NCBI RefSeq assembly: GCF_029946505.1
Contig: NZ_JARZHG010000029.1
Coordinates: 62,001 to 126,000 of the forward strand
Length of the DNA: 64,000 nt
From: Polyangium sp. y55x31
GTDB lineage: Bacteria; Myxococcota_A; Polyangia; Polyangiales; Polyangiaceae
Direction: 5' to 3'
Both the position numbers and the translations under genes were made by a program. The notes beneath the pieces are model-generated. The model was not told the origin of the DNA and ran no database searches. It saw only the letters and a list, made by a program, of their open reading frames with translations. Shown piece after piece: positions 16,719-27,817 of the stretch (its first letter is position 1; every line of letters starts with the position of its first letter).

Positions 16719-17249
16719 ATGGGAATGCCCTTTCGTCGCCCCCGAGCGCTCGTGCTCGGCCTCTGCCTCGCGCTCTTCGGGATTGGCGCATGCGGCGGCC
16801 CGAACTTCACGGGCTCGGTGTACCGAGGGCGCGGCTACGCCTTCCGCGTGCCGACGCCGCCCTCGACGTGGAAACGGATCGAGCTCGACGGCGAGGCGCT
16901 CGCGTTCGAGGACACGGCGAACGACGCGATGATCGCGGCCTCGGGTCGTTGCAAGGTGGACGGCGAGGACGTGCCGCTCCGCTCGCTCGTGCAGCACCTG
17001 TTCTTGCAGTTCACCGAGCGCGAGGTCGAGGTCGAGGAGGTCGTGCCGTTCGACGGGCGGGAGGCGCTGCACACGGTGGTGACGGCGAAGCTCGACGGCG
17101 TGCCGCGGCAGTTCGACGTGTGGGTGCTGAAGAAGGACGGCTGCGTGTACGACCTCTACTGCATCGCCGATCCCGCGGGGTTTGCGGCCGCGGTCGGGCC
17201 GTTCCGCGAATTCGTCAAGGGTTTCGCCACGGTGCCGGCCGATGAGTAG
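16719..17249 (+). CDS. Lipoprotein, unknown, coupled to an MlaE-type permease
   Basis: 176 residues. Basic n-region, hydrophobic core and lipobox IGACGG (Cys about 23). The mature domain has FTGSVYRGRGYAFRVPTPPSTW, then alternating strands and a closing amphipathic helix (FREFVKGFATV), similar to the DcrB/PsbP-like fold of other myxobacterial lipoproteins. A TAGGTT box ends 10 nt before ATG 16719. The stop overlaps the next gene's start by 8 bp, so translation is coupled to the permease and a role in lipid trafficking at the envelope is plausible but inferred. Confidence 0.8.
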   Translation: MGMPFRRPRALVLGLCLALFGIGACGGPNFTGSVYRGRGYAFRVPTPPSTWKRIELDGEALAFEDTANDAMIAASGRCKVDGEDVPLRSLVQHLFLQFTEREVEVEEVVPFDGREALHTVVTAKLDGVPRQFDVWVLKKDGCVYDLYCIADPAGFAAAVGPFREFVKGFATVPADE

Positions 17250-18087
17250 CCAGACCGCGGGCGTGGAGTCGCAGAAGCCGAAGTCGCTGCCGGGGCTGCC
17301 GCCGGAGCCGCCGTTCTTCTCGAAGCTCGCGCAGCGGGCGGCGAACTTCCTCGTGCACCTCGGGCAGATCGGGCGGATGACGCGCGAGACGTTCGCGGCG
17401 ATGTTCCAGAGACCGTTCGAGCTCCAATCGACGATCTACCAGATGGAGCAGCTCGGCATCCGATCGCTCGGCATCGCGTGCGCGACGGCGCTCTTCACGG
17501 GCATGGTCATGGCGGTGCAGTTCGCCTTCGGCCTGCAGAAGTTCGGCGGCATGGAGTACACGGGCCGCGTGATCGGGTTGTCGTTCTCGCGTGAGCTCGC
17601 GCCGACGCTGACGGCGGTGATCGTGGGAGGTCGGATCGGCTCGGGCATCGCGGCCGAGGTGGGCTCGATGGCCGTGACGGAGCAGATCGACGCGATCCGC
17701 GCGCTCGGGGCGGACCCGATGAAGAAGCTCGTTCTGCCGCGGCTGATCTCGTGCGTGATCGTGATGCCGGTGCTCGGGGCGCTGGCGCTCGTGATCGGCT
17801 TCTCGGGCGCGATGATCATCTGCGACTGGCAGTTCGGCATCCCGTGGGGGTTTTTCCTGCGCTCCGCGCTCGGCTCGATGAACTTCCGCGACTTCTGGAT
17901 GGGCCTCATGAAGTGCCCGTTCTTCGGCGCGATCATCGCGCTCGTGGGCTGTCACTTCGGCATGATCACGCGCGGCGGCACCGAGGGCGTGGGGCAGTCG
18001 ACGACGCGGGCCGTAGTGGGCGTATCGATCTCGATCCTCATCGCGGACTTCGTGCTCACGAAGCTCGGGTTCATCATTTTCGGCTGA
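17242..18087 (+). CDS. mlaE: MlaE/YrbE-type ABC transporter permease (phospholipid transport)
   Basis: 281 residues. The MlaE core is clear: GMVMAVQFAFGLQKFG, RELAPTLTAVIVGGRIGSG, then GSMAVTEQIDAIRALGADP, and FFGAIIALVGCHFGM. The family forms the membrane part of Mla-type ABC systems moving phospholipids between outer and inner membrane. The usual MlaF ATPase and MCE-domain MlaD genes are not adjacent; the upstream partner is a lipoprotein and the downstream gene is a cyclase/AAA-like protein. ATG at 17242 overlaps the lipoprotein stop. Confidence 0.92.
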   Translation: MSSQTAGVESQKPKSLPGLPPEPPFFSKLAQRAANFLVHLGQIGRMTRETFAAMFQRPFELQSTIYQMEQLGIRSLGIACATALFTGMVMAVQFAFGLQKFGGMEYTGRVIGLSFSRELAPTLTAVIVGGRIGSGIAAEVGSMAVTEQIDAIRALGADPMKKLVLPRLISCVIVMPVLGALALVIGFSGAMIICDWQFGIPWGFFLRSALGSMNFRDFWMGLMKCPFFGAIIALVGCHFGMITRGGTEGVGQSTTRAVVGVSISILIADFVLTKLGFIIFG

Positions 18088-18112
18088 AGAACCCCTTTGA
18101 CTGCCGGGCGCG

Positions 18113-20584
18113 ATGAGAGACGATGCGCGCGTGGCGGAACGTATCGTGGTGAGCTTCCACGAGCCGACTGGCTCTTTGGCGAGCTCCGGATCGGGGTATC
18201 TCGAGAGATCGGCTTCGATCCGAAAGCGCGCAGAGGCTCATGGAGGCGCGCTGTGCGCGTGGAGCGGCGGGGCGTATAGCTTCGACTTCGCCGCCGAGGC
18301 GCTCGACGAGGCGCTCGGGTTCACGCTCGAACAGGTGGCGGAAGCGCAGGACGGCGAGCCCTTGCGGATCGGCATCGCGCAGGGCGAGATGCAAGCGCTC
18401 GGGACGCCGGGTGGTCTCGCGTGGGGCAAGGCGCTCCTTCGCGCGGAGCGGCTCGCGGCGATCGCGCGTCCCGGGGACGTGCTGCTCGATCCGGACGTCG
18501 CGGCGGTGCAATCCGGCGACCTCGTGACCGCGGGCCTGCGCCGAGGGCGCGCGGCGGATGGATCGATCGTGCGCGGCCTCCGGCTCGACATCTACGCGCC
18601 GCTGCGTGGCGACACGCTGGCGAACGTGCACAAGCTCGTGGCCGCGCCGGAGCTCGTCGGGCGCGAGGAGGAGCTACGCAAGCTCTCGGTGCCGCTCGGG
18701 TGTGCAGGTCTCTTGCGCGCCGCGCCGGGCGCGGGCGGGACGCGTCTGCTCCAGGAGCTCGCGCACAGGCTCGCGCCGCCGCGGTCTCTGCGGATCGCGC
18801 CGACGTTCTTGCCACGCGAGCCGCTCGGAGCGCTGCGCAACGCGTTCGCGCGGTCGCTCGCGCGGGAAGCGCCGCCCGAGCTGCCGGAGGCGCTCGCCGC
18901 GGCGCTCGACAAGCTCCTGTCGGGAGAAGGCATCAACGTCCAGCGCGCCGCGGAGCTCGTGGATGCGTGGCTCGCGCCGGTGGACGGGCGATCGGGGTTG
19001 CTCACGGTCGACGACGCGACGTCGATCGATCTCGCGACGCTGGAGGTGGTGTCGCAGGCGATCCCGCCGCCGGGGTTTTTCCGATCGGTCGTGCGGATCG
19101 ACGTGGAGGAGGCGCTCCCCGAGGTGCTCTCGTCGATCCCCGTGGTCGCGGAGGTGACGCTGGGTCCGCTGCCGAAAGAGGCGGCCGTCGAGCTCGCGCG
19201 TGCGTTCTGCGGAGGTGCGATCACGCAGGAAGCCGCTTCGCTGTGGGCGCGTCGTGGGCAAGGGATGCCGCTCGGGATCCGCGAGGCGCTCGCGGAGGGG
19301 CTCTCGACGGGCGAGCTGCGGTGGGCCGGCGACATGGCCGAGCCGCGGGATCGCACGAGCGGTCGCGGCGCACCTTTGCCGGCACACGAGTGGATCGCGC
19401 GGCGCGCGACGTGGCTCGAACCGGGGGAGCGCGCGGCGCTCGTGGGCGTCGCGCTGCTCGGCGCGGATGCGCCGAACGAGATCGTGGACGCGGTCTCGAC
19501 GTTGATGGCCGGCGCGGGCGCGCGCGTGGCGGTCGTGGAGGATGCGCTCTGCGGCGCGGGATGGGCGTATCGGCCGGAAGAAGGGTGGCTCGCGATCGCG
19601 TCGAGGACGACGGCGCGCGCGCTGATCGGGCTGCTCGACGACGGCACGCGCGAGCTATGGCATCGCATGGCCGGGCGCGTGCTCGAGCAGAACGTGGGTC
19701 CGCTCGGGCTCGCGGAGCCGGCGTATCACGCGGCCGTCGCGGGGGAGCGGGCGTCGGCGGCGGTGCTCGCGGCGGAGGCGGCGCTCGCAGCGGCAGGCGC
19801 GGGCCTGCGGAGGATGGCGGCGGCGCTGATCGACGAGGCGCGTAGCCTCGATCCGGACGTGCAAGTGCCGGAGCTCTCGGACGAGGGCGAGCTGCTCGTC
19901 GACCCGCGCGCCGAGGAGATCTCGATCGCGTCGATGATCGAAGCGGCGATGGGGGAGGGCGGTCCGATGCGCGCGTCCGATCCGCACCCGCCGTCGTCGC
20001 TCGGATCGCTCTCGCCCGACAGCCTCGGCGCGGGAGGCGAGGGCGTCGCGGGGTTCGGGCCGCCGGGCAAGGCCTCGGTGGCGGAGGCGGTCGAGGCGCT
20101 CGGCGAGGATCCCGAGGCGGTCGAGGACCCCGTGGTGATGGCGGAGCGGCTGTCGAAGCTTTTGCGCCAGGCGCTCGTCGAGGGCGACATCGAGACGCTG
20201 GACGACATCCTCGTGCGGCTCCGCGTGACGGGAGAGCACGACGCGCTCGTCGAGCGGATGAGCGCGTTCGTCCTGCTCGCGCGCGGCGAGCCCGGCGAGG
20301 GTCTGCGCAAGCTGAAGGAAGCGGTGGCGGCGTCGAGCTCGCCGCGGGCGCATACGCGGGCGCTCTTGTCGTACGGCATCGCGCTCGCGTCGGCGGGCGA
20401 CATGGATCGGGCGCTCCTCGAGACGCTGACGGCGCTCGCGCGTGCCCGCGAGGCGTCCGATCGGCGGGCCGAGCAAGCCAGCGCGCGCTTTCTCGCGTAC
20501 CTGTCGGCGGCGATGGGCCAGCCGCAAGCGGCTTCGGTCTGGGCGAAGGTCGCGCAGACCTCCGGCGAGGCGCTCGGCGGTTGA
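18113..20584 (+). CDS. Degenerate nucleotide-cyclase/AAA ATPase/TPR-like protein
   Basis: 823 residues. The N-terminal 170 residues resemble a class III cyclase homology domain (LRIGIAQGEMQALG, WGKALLRAERLAAIARPGDVLL), but the metal-binding Asp pair is not visible, so it is probably catalytically dead. LVGREEELRKLSVPLG starts an AAA-like module whose P-loop is degenerate (AAPGAGGTRL, no Lys). A C-terminal helical region (residues 580-820) looks TPR-like. The order cyclase-like/AAA/TPR is the layout of large signalling proteins of myxobacteria and actinomycetes; here both nucleotide sites look lost. It starts 25 bp after mlaE. Confidence 0.75.
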   Translation: MRDDARVAERIVVSFHEPTGSLASSGSGYLERSASIRKRAEAHGGALCAWSGGAYSFDFAAEALDEALGFTLEQVAEAQDGEPLRIGIAQGEMQALGTPGGLAWGKALLRAERLAAIARPGDVLLDPDVAAVQSGDLVTAGLRRGRAADGSIVRGLRLDIYAPLRGDTLANVHKLVAAPELVGREEELRKLSVPLGCAGLLRAAPGAGGTRLLQELAHRLAPPRSLRIAPTFLPREPLGALRNAFARSLAREAPPELPEALAAALDKLLSGEGINVQRAAELVDAWLAPVDGRSGLLTVDDATSIDLATLEVVSQAIPPPGFFRSVVRIDVEEALPEVLSSIPVVAEVTLGPLPKEAAVELARAFCGGAITQEAASLWARRGQGMPLGIREALAEGLSTGELRWAGDMAEPRDRTSGRGAPLPAHEWIARRATWLEPGERAALVGVALLGADAPNEIVDAVSTLMAGAGARVAVVEDALCGAGWAYRPEEGWLAIASRTTARALIGLLDDGTRELWHRMAGRVLEQNVGPLGLAEPAYHAAVAGERASAAVLAAEAALAAAGAGLRRMAAALIDEARSLDPDVQVPELSDEGELLVDPRAEEISIASMIEAAMGEGGPMRASDPHPPSSLGSLSPDSLGAGGEGVAGFGPPGKASVAEAVEALGEDPEAVEDPVVMAERLSKLLRQALVEGDIETLDDILVRLRVTGEHDALVERMSAFVLLARGEPGEGLRKLKEAVAASSSPRAHTRALLSYGIALASAGDMDRALLETLTALARAREASDRRAEQASARFLAYLSAAMGQPQAASVWAKVAQTSGEALGG

Positions 20585-20617
20585 CAGGCCGGACGTAGCC
20601 GATCAAAAGCGTTGCCC

Positions 20618-21307
20618 ATGAGCGCGACCGACTCCACTTCGGCCGAGCCTGCGCGGGGGCGTCGCGCGCGCGTCGTGATCGCCGCGCTCCTCGTGATTTC
20701 CGCGCTCGGCTTCGCGGCCGCGCTCGTGTCGTATCGGAACTACGCAGCGGTGTGGTTGCGCCCGCCTCCGCGCTTGCCGCCGTGCGTGCTCACCGCGCGG
20801 CGTTTGCTCTCGCGCGACGAGCCCGTCACGGGCTCGATCCCCCACGTGACGCCCGACGGCAACACCGTGTACCTGCGGCCGGCCGAGGATCGGGCCGTGA
20901 GTTGCCTCGGGCGCATGTCGAGCAAGGTCGCGTCGGCCTACGCGGCGGCGTTCGCGGAGCTCGAGCCGACGGCCCGGGCGCGCGCGCTCGCGGCGGCCTT
21001 GAAGAACCAGGTGCCGCAGGACGCCTCGGCCGATCGGGAAGCGCTCGCGTCGTGGCTGCTCGCATCGGCGGCGATGCGCGCGCTGCCCGAGACGCCCGAG
21101 ACCACGGCCGCGCGCGACGAGATCGACCAGATGAACGCGTGCCGCTTCGCGATGCGCTCGACGTGCCCGACGCGGCCGCCGATCCCGATCGTCGTGTGGG
21201 CGGCCGGCGTCCCCTCGTCGCTCGGCTTGTTGTTCGGCGCGGGCGTCGGGGTGCGCGCGCTCGTGCGCTTCGTGCGTGAGCGTCGACGCCGGCGCAAGGC
21301 GGCCTGA
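20618..21307 (+). CDS. Membrane protein, unknown function
   Basis: 229 residues with a TM helix near residues 20-42 and another near 190-215, and a helical, Cys-containing periplasmic region between (PPCVLTARRLL, AVSCLGRM, NACRFAMRSTCPTR). No family recognised. TTGACA at 20581-20586 overlaps the previous stop codon and lies 37 nt from ATG 20618, matching the short-leader pattern, so it may have its own promoter. The TTG at 20612 was rejected in favour of the ATG. Confidence 0.7.
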   Translation: MSATDSTSAEPARGRRARVVIAALLVISALGFAAALVSYRNYAAVWLRPPPRLPPCVLTARRLLSRDEPVTGSIPHVTPDGNTVYLRPAEDRAVSCLGRMSSKVASAYAAAFAELEPTARARALAAALKNQVPQDASADREALASWLLASAAMRALPETPETTAARDEIDQMNACRFAMRSTCPTRPPIPIVVWAAGVPSSLGLLFGAGVGVRALVRFVRERRRRRKAA

Positions 21308-21316
21308 GCTCTCCGA

Positions 21317-23311
<1,995 letters not shown>

Positions 23312-23368
23312 GGTCCGCGTGGGCGCCCTGCACCCGTGCGGGACGTGGATGCAGGAAGCGCGCGCGGA

Positions 23369-25351
23369 TCAGCGCGCCGGCGATGTACCGCGGGCGAGCG
23401 CCTCGATCGCGGCGAGGTCTCGCTGCGCCGCGTCCGTCGCGGGCTTGCGCGGCCAGGCGAGCTCGAGCTCGCCGTCGAACCAGTACAGGTGTTGCGCGTC
23501 GACGTACCCGTGCGCCCCGCCCACGGCTGCGAGCGCCGCGAGCGCCTGCTCGAGCCGCGCGATCGCCGCCGGGTCGAGCGTACGCGGCGCATCCGCGAGC
23601 GCCTTGCCGAGCGGCGGCGCGACCCAGATCTCGCCCGCCGCTCGATCCACGCGGAGCACCGTCGGCAGCGCGGGATGCCCGGTCCGCGCGAAGGCGCGCG
23701 CCCGCGCGAGGGACTCCTCGTCCATCGGGATCACGAGCACCTCGCGATCGAGCCATGCATCGTGGCGCAGGCTCGCCATGTCGCGCCCATCGCCCAGCGC
23801 GAGCGGTGGTCCCAGGCGATCGCCTTCCCTCGGCGCGGCCGGCCGTTCGCTTCCCTGCATCGCGGTCCATCGCCTCGGCAGCGCCTCCGGCCAGCGCAGC
23901 GCCGACAGCGCGCGCCGCGCTTCGAATGCGTCTTCCGGCCTCCGATCCGGCTCCTCTGCGAGCAGCGCGGCCACGGCTGCGTCGTGCTCCGGCCCGAGCT
24001 CCGGGTTCTTCTCGCTCGGCGCTCCTCCCTGGAAACGCCCGCGCGTCGGCTCGGCCGGCTCACCCGTGAGCAGCTCGTAAAGCACGGCGCCCACCGCGTA
24101 GAGATCACTCGTGATCCCCGCGGGACGACCGAGCCTCTGCTCGGGCGACATGTACGCATACGTGCCGATCGCGCCGGCCGTCGCCGTGCTGGAGAGGTCG
24201 CCGAGGTGCGCCGCGCCGAAGTCCGACAGCATCGCGGTCCCCGCGTCGTCGAAGAGCACGTTCGCGGGCTTCACATCGCGATGCAGGATCCCGAGCCGGT
24301 GCGCCTCGCCGAGCGCCGACAGCAGGAGGCAGGCGATCTCCACGGCCCGCGCCGGCGCCATCGGCCCCTCGCGCATCTTGTCCGCGAGCGACCCGCCTCG
24401 CATGAACGCGAGCACCATCGCCGGCCCTTCGGGCACGTACTGATGGAGCGGCACCACGTTCGGATGGCGCAGCCGTTCGAGCGCGCGCGCCTCGCGTTCG
24501 AAGCGTTGCAGCGCGTCGCGCCCCGCGCCCTCGACGAGCCCGCTGAAGATCTTCACCGCGACGCGCTCGCCGCTGATCCGATCGATCGCCTCGACGAGCC
24601 GCGCGTGCGCCGACGACGCGATCTCCCGCGTCGTCTCGTATCGCCCGAAAAGAACCACGCCCCCGCCGCGCCGATCGTTTTTCCGGGCCGGCTCCCTCGT
24701 CGCATCCTTGGTCGGCGGCTCTTCCCGCACCCCGAGCCGCGCCATCTCCGCGCGCGTCTCGCGCGCCGCCTCGGCGAGCCCGACCTCCTCGAAGCACCGC
24801 GCGAGCAGCGGCAGCGCCGCGGCCCGCTCCGGCGCGGCCACGTCGATCTGCTGCAGCGCCTTGATCGCCCCCTCGGTCCGCCCGTGCCGCGCCAGAAGCG
24901 CGCCCAGCGCGAGCCGCGGCGCCGCCTGATCCGGCCGCTGCCTCAGCGCACTCTCGAGCGCGCGCGCCGCCTCGGCCGGTTGTCCCGCCCGCTCGAAGCT
25001 CTCGGCCGCTTGCAGCACTTCGCCGGCCGCGACGAACGCGCCCGCCGCCTCCGCATGCTCGCCGATCCGCGCGTAAAGCGCCCCTGCGTACGTGCCAAAC
25101 CCTCGCGACCGGAGATCCGACGCCGACGCGAGCGCGATCTCCCTCGGCAGCCGCTCCGCGATCCGCGCGATCGCCTCCCGCGCCGTCGCGTCATCCCCCC
25201 CGAGCGCCGCGAGCCTCGCGGCCCGCCGCGCGTCCCCGGCGAGAAGCGCCTCCCGCGCCGCCCCGACGAAATCACACGCCTCCTCCAGCCTGCGTGAGGC
25301 CTCCGCGTGCGTCCGGGAACGCTCTGCCGTCTCGCGCTCGTCGGGGTTCAT
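23369..25351 (-). CDS. Ser/Thr protein kinase with N-terminal TPR-like region
   Basis: 660 residues. Residues 1-230 are Ala-rich helical hairpins (TPR-like). The Hanks-type kinase domain runs from about 240 to 490: VAVKIF (K267), [11 protein letters not shown] (D359), LSDFGAAH (D377), [24 protein letters not shown]. The Gly-rich loop is degenerate ([10 protein letters not shown]), yet catalytic Lys/Asp are kept, so activity is likely. The C-terminal 170 residues contain a second, kinase-lobe-like segment without motifs. No TM helix, so cytoplasmic. It lies 37 bp downstream of a lipoprotein gene on the same strand. ATG at 25351 was preferred to an upstream Arg/Ser-rich extension that overlaps the lipoprotein. 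Confidence 0.9.
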   Translation of the reverse strand: MNPDERETAERSRTHAEASRRLEEACDFVGAAREALLAGDARRAARLAALGGDDATAREAIARIAERLPREIALASASDLRSRGFGTYAGALYARIGEHAEAAGAFVAAGEVLQAAESFERAGQPAEAARALESALRQRPDQAAPRLALGALLARHGRTEGAIKALQQIDVAAPERAAALPLLARCFEEVGLAEAARETRAEMARLGVREEPPTKDATREPARKNDRRGGGVVLFGRYETTREIASSAHARLVEAIDRISGERVAVKIFSGLVEGAGRDALQRFEREARALERLRHPNVVPLHQYVPEGPAMVLAFMRGGSLADKMREGPMAPARAVEIACLLLSALGEAHRLGILHRDVKPANVLFDDAGTAMLSDFGAAHLGDLSSTATAGAIGTYAYMSPEQRLGRPAGITSDLYAVGAVLYELLTGEPAEPTRGRFQGGAPSEKNPELGPEHDAAVAALLAEEPDRRPEDAFEARRALSALRWPEALPRRWTAMQGSERPAAPREGDRLGPPLALGDGRDMASLRHDAWLDREVLVIPMDEESLARARAFARTGHPALPTVLRVDRAAGEIWVAPPLGKALADAPRTLDPAAIARLEQALAALAAVGGAHGYVDAQHLYWFDGELELAWPRKPATDAAQRDLAAIEALARGTSPAR

Positions 25352-25388
25352 CAGAAGGTCCCCGCTGGTTTTCCCGGACGAACGTTCG

Positions 25389-26309
25389 TCAGGGCGACGA
25401 AGGCGCGATCGTCGCGCGGCCGACGACGGACAGGTCGAACCGCAGCTCACCCGCGTCGATCCCCGCGGCCGTGAAGCCTCCCTGGCGGAGGCGATGCACC
25501 GAGAGCGCGACCGTCGCCGGCAGCGCGCCCCAGGTCTTCTTGCCGAGCACCGAAGCCGGGATCATGCCTTCGCCCGAATCGTTGAAGGTGCAACGAACGC
25601 CCGTGCCGCTCGACGCCGTCAGATCCACGTAGACGAGATCTCCAACCGCCGGCGCTTCGCTCGCGTTCCACCGCAGCGTCGCCGCCGTCCCTTCCTCGAA
25701 GACCACGCCCTCGGCGAGCGCGGTATCGAAAAGACGAACCCGCTCCGGCGCGCTCGGCGCCTCGGCCTCGATCGAGAACGGATTCAGCGTCCCCGAGCCC
25801 GTGCTCTCGAGCACGTACCGCGCGGGCGCCGGCAGATCACTCTGCGCGTCGCGCGACGTGTAAAACACGCCCGAGACGAACGCTCCCACGTCCGGGAACG
25901 CCCGCGTCGCGAGCGGCATGCGCGTCGTCCCGGCCTGGATCGACAGATCGCCCACGTCGAGCAGCTCGATCGAGCCGAGCGCGGAGAGCGCGTCCGCCTC
26001 CTCCGCCGCGGCAAACGGCGCGAGCGCCACGCACTCGCCCGCGGCCGGCAGCTCGAGCCACGATCCGCCGACCACGCGCTCGGCCACCTCGGGATCCGCG
26101 CCCGACGCGAGCCGCATGAACTTCGCCGACACGTTCGTCTGGACGAACTCCCCCTCGGCGGCGCTGCGTTCGACGAGGACGATCGCCTCGGTCGTGGACC
26201 CGGTCGCGCTCGCGATGTCGTCGGCCTCGGCCACGGGAGCCGAGCAACCGCCCACGACGACGCCGAGAGAGGCGAGGAGCGCGGGCAGCGGGACGTTCGA
26301 GGAGCGCAT
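25389..26309 (-). CDS. Lipoprotein, unknown function
   Basis: 306 residues. [15 protein letters not shown] then lipobox VVGGCS gives a lipid-bearing Cys near residue 22. The mature protein is beta-rich, with two discoidin/jelly-roll-like halves separated near residue 150; few Cys. No family named. It is followed by the kinase gene (37 bp), suggesting a linked envelope sensor and kinase, which is inference. TTG at 26345 is the -35 box of its promoter; ATG 26309 is the start. Confidence 0.75.
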   Translation of the reverse strand: MRSSNVPLPALLASLGVVVGGCSAPVAEADDIASATGSTTEAIVLVERSAAEGEFVQTNVSAKFMRLASGADPEVAERVVGGSWLELPAAGECVALAPFAAAEEADALSALGSIELLDVGDLSIQAGTTRMPLATRAFPDVGAFVSGVFYTSRDAQSDLPAPARYVLESTGSGTLNPFSIEAEAPSAPERVRLFDTALAEGVVFEEGTAATLRWNASEAPAVGDLVYVDLTASSGTGVRCTFNDSGEGMIPASVLGKKTWGALPATVALSVHRLRQGGFTAAGIDAGELRFDLSVVGRATIAPSSP

Positions 26310-26316
26310 GATCGCC

Positions 26317-26345
26317 AGTCTATGGCGGGTCCTCGGGGCGGGCAA
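26317..26345 (-). promoter_or_regulatory. Short-leader promoter of the lipoprotein-kinase operon
   Basis: TTGCCC (26345-26340), 17 nt, TAGACT (26322-26317), then 7 nt to ATG 26309. The -10 matches TATAAT at 4 of 6 positions; the start codon would be at about +1 to +3. Confidence 0.5.
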
Positions 26346-26405
26346 GCACCTCGCCCGAGGTCGCTCCGCTGCCCCTGAATCTCGGCCGAAAATCGCGCGA
26401 ATGGC

Positions 26406-27149
26406 TCAGAAGCCTACGACCAGGGCGCCCGCCGGGGTCAGCGAGAACTGATCGAACGAGACGTCCGTTTCGCCCAAGCTGCCCGAGACCGTGTGCCAGT
26501 CGCCCCCGATCTCCAGGGCCACGTGTACGTGACGGAATCCGAGCCGGAGCCCGGCCACCATCCCGACCCGGACGTGATCGCCCGAGAATGTGAGGGGCTT
26601 CGTCGCATTCGGCTCCGTGGAGGGATACGTCCCGCTCACCCACGAGATCCCCGCCCGCGGGCCGATCCACCCCGAATAAAGCTCCCCCGTGCTCTTCCAC
26701 CCGATGAGCAGCGGCACGTCGAGCCCCCCGCCGAGGAGCGTGCCCGCCTGGCCGCCCGAGCCCGGACGCCCAGACAGGAGCAGCTCGCCGCCGAGCCCCA
26801 TCGAGAGCGCGACGCTCTTGCTCAACGTGAACGCATGCCGTCCGTCCAGACGAACCGCCCGCCCCGAGTACGTCAGGCCCGCCTCGTTCGAGCCCGTGAT
26901 GCCGACGCGGGCGCCCACCCACGGCGCGACGGCAGGCGCGATCGTGCGCTCCTGGAGCATGGTTTCGACCTGCGCCTCGTCCGTTCCGGGCGCGCTCGGG
27001 AGCTCCGCGAGGACGGGCCGGCCGGACAAACCCGCGCCCAGCGTGACCTTGCCAGGCGAGAGGACGTGTGCGGGATGAAGGAGGGGAGCGCCGCCGCCGC
27101 AACCCCCCAAGCCCAGCGCGCAGAGCGCGAAGGCGAGCGGCCGAAGCAT
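26406..27149 (-). CDS. Lipoprotein/outer-membrane-type protein, unknown
   Basis: 247 residues. Signal peptide MLRPLAFALCALGLGGC with lipobox LGGC; after a short linker the sequence alternates hydrophobic and polar residues with Gly/aromatic-rich strands (VTLGAGLSGRPV, VGARVGITGSNEAG, VALSMGLGGELLL, RVGMVAGLRLGFRHVHV), like an 8-10-strand outer-membrane barrel. The C-terminal residues are GALVVGF, ending in Phe as many barrels do. A lipidated barrel is unusual. It lies 47 bp after the ferredoxin gene on the same strand. Earlier in-frame starts overlap the ferredoxin and are shadows. Confidence 0.75.
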   Translation of the reverse strand: MLRPLAFALCALGLGGCGGGAPLLHPAHVLSPGKVTLGAGLSGRPVLAELPSAPGTDEAQVETMLQERTIAPAVAPWVGARVGITGSNEAGLTYSGRAVRLDGRHAFTLSKSVALSMGLGGELLLSGRPGSGGQAGTLLGGGLDVPLLIGWKSTGELYSGWIGPRAGISWVSGTYPSTEPNATKPLTFSGDHVRVGMVAGLRLGFRHVHVALEIGGDWHTVSGSLGETDVSFDQFSLTPAGALVVGF

Positions 27150-27196
27150 GGGGCGGGCCGTGGGCGGATGCACCTCGGGGGCGGCGCTCCTCGTGG

Positions 27197-27502
27197 CTAC
27201 TTGCGGAAACGGGAGGGGAAGTCGTTCTTGGCGACCCGCCCCTTGAGCTCGGAGTCGTCCGGGTGCAGGCGGGACGCCCGGGAGATGAGCGCCTCCTCGG
27301 TCTCCACGCGCTTCGGGTCGGGCAAGCAGCACTCCACCGGACAAACCGCCTGGCAGGCCTCGTGATCGTAGAAGCCCACGCACTCGGTGCAGAGCTCGGG
27401 GTCGATCACGTAGATCTCGTCGCCCTCGCTGATCGCCTCGTTGGGGCACTCCGGCTCGCAAGCTCCGCAGTTGATGCAATCTTCGGTGATGTAGGTGGCC
27501 AT
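27197..27502 (-). CDS. 2x[4Fe-4S] ferredoxin, YfhL type
   Basis: 101 residues. First cluster motif C9-x2-C12-x2-C15-x3-C19-P; second C38-x2-C41-x8-C50-x3-C54-P, the CX2CX8CX3C spacing of YfhL/Allochromatium-type ferredoxins that have low potentials. Extra Cys at 58-59 (VECCLPDP). A basic C-terminal tail follows. Soluble electron carrier; partner unknown. ATG at 27502 with GGAGGA upstream; the frame extends further but without sense. Strong promoter 44 bp upstream. Confidence 0.95.
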   Translation of the reverse strand: MATYITEDCINCGACEPECPNEAISEGDEIYVIDPELCTECVGFYDHEACQAVCPVECCLPDPKRVETEEALISRASRLHPDDSELKGRVAKNDFPSRFRK

Positions 27503-27817
27503 GGGGTTGCTTCGTCCTCCGGGGGTGCGGTCCGGAATTTCCCGGTATCTAAAGGGCGGCGCCCCGGCTGTCAACGCAAGCGTTCCGCACGCTCGATGAG
27601 GCCCGGGCTCTGCGCCGCGCGCCCTCCAGGAATGGGCGGGCAAGGAGCGGCGCCCCCATCCTGCAGTGCCCCGGGCCATCCGTCCAGAGCAACGCCGCGG
27701 ACGCGATCACGGGCGCGACGGCCGACCCCGATCGGCCGCTGGATCCCGCCCTCTCCACGACGTCCGCGGCGCCCGGTTGCACGCCGGCCCGAGGCCCGTT
27801 AGTACGCTTGCCCTGCG
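27503..27817. other. 315-bp divergent intergenic region
   Basis: Between the ferredoxin gene (minus) and a Cys-rich lipoprotein gene (plus). It holds the ferredoxin promoter (27546-27574). Toward the plus-strand gene, TACGCT (27801-27806) could serve as a -10 for ATG 27818, but I see no convincing -35. No other gene, RNA or repeat seen. Confidence 0.6.
27546..27574 (-). promoter_or_regulatory. Sigma70 promoter of the ferredoxin gene
   Basis: Perfect TTGACA (27574-27569), 17-nt spacer, TAGATA (27551-27546). Predicted start near 27539, giving a leader of about 37 nt with a Shine-Dalgarno site, unlike the short-leader promoters nearby. Confidence 0.65.
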
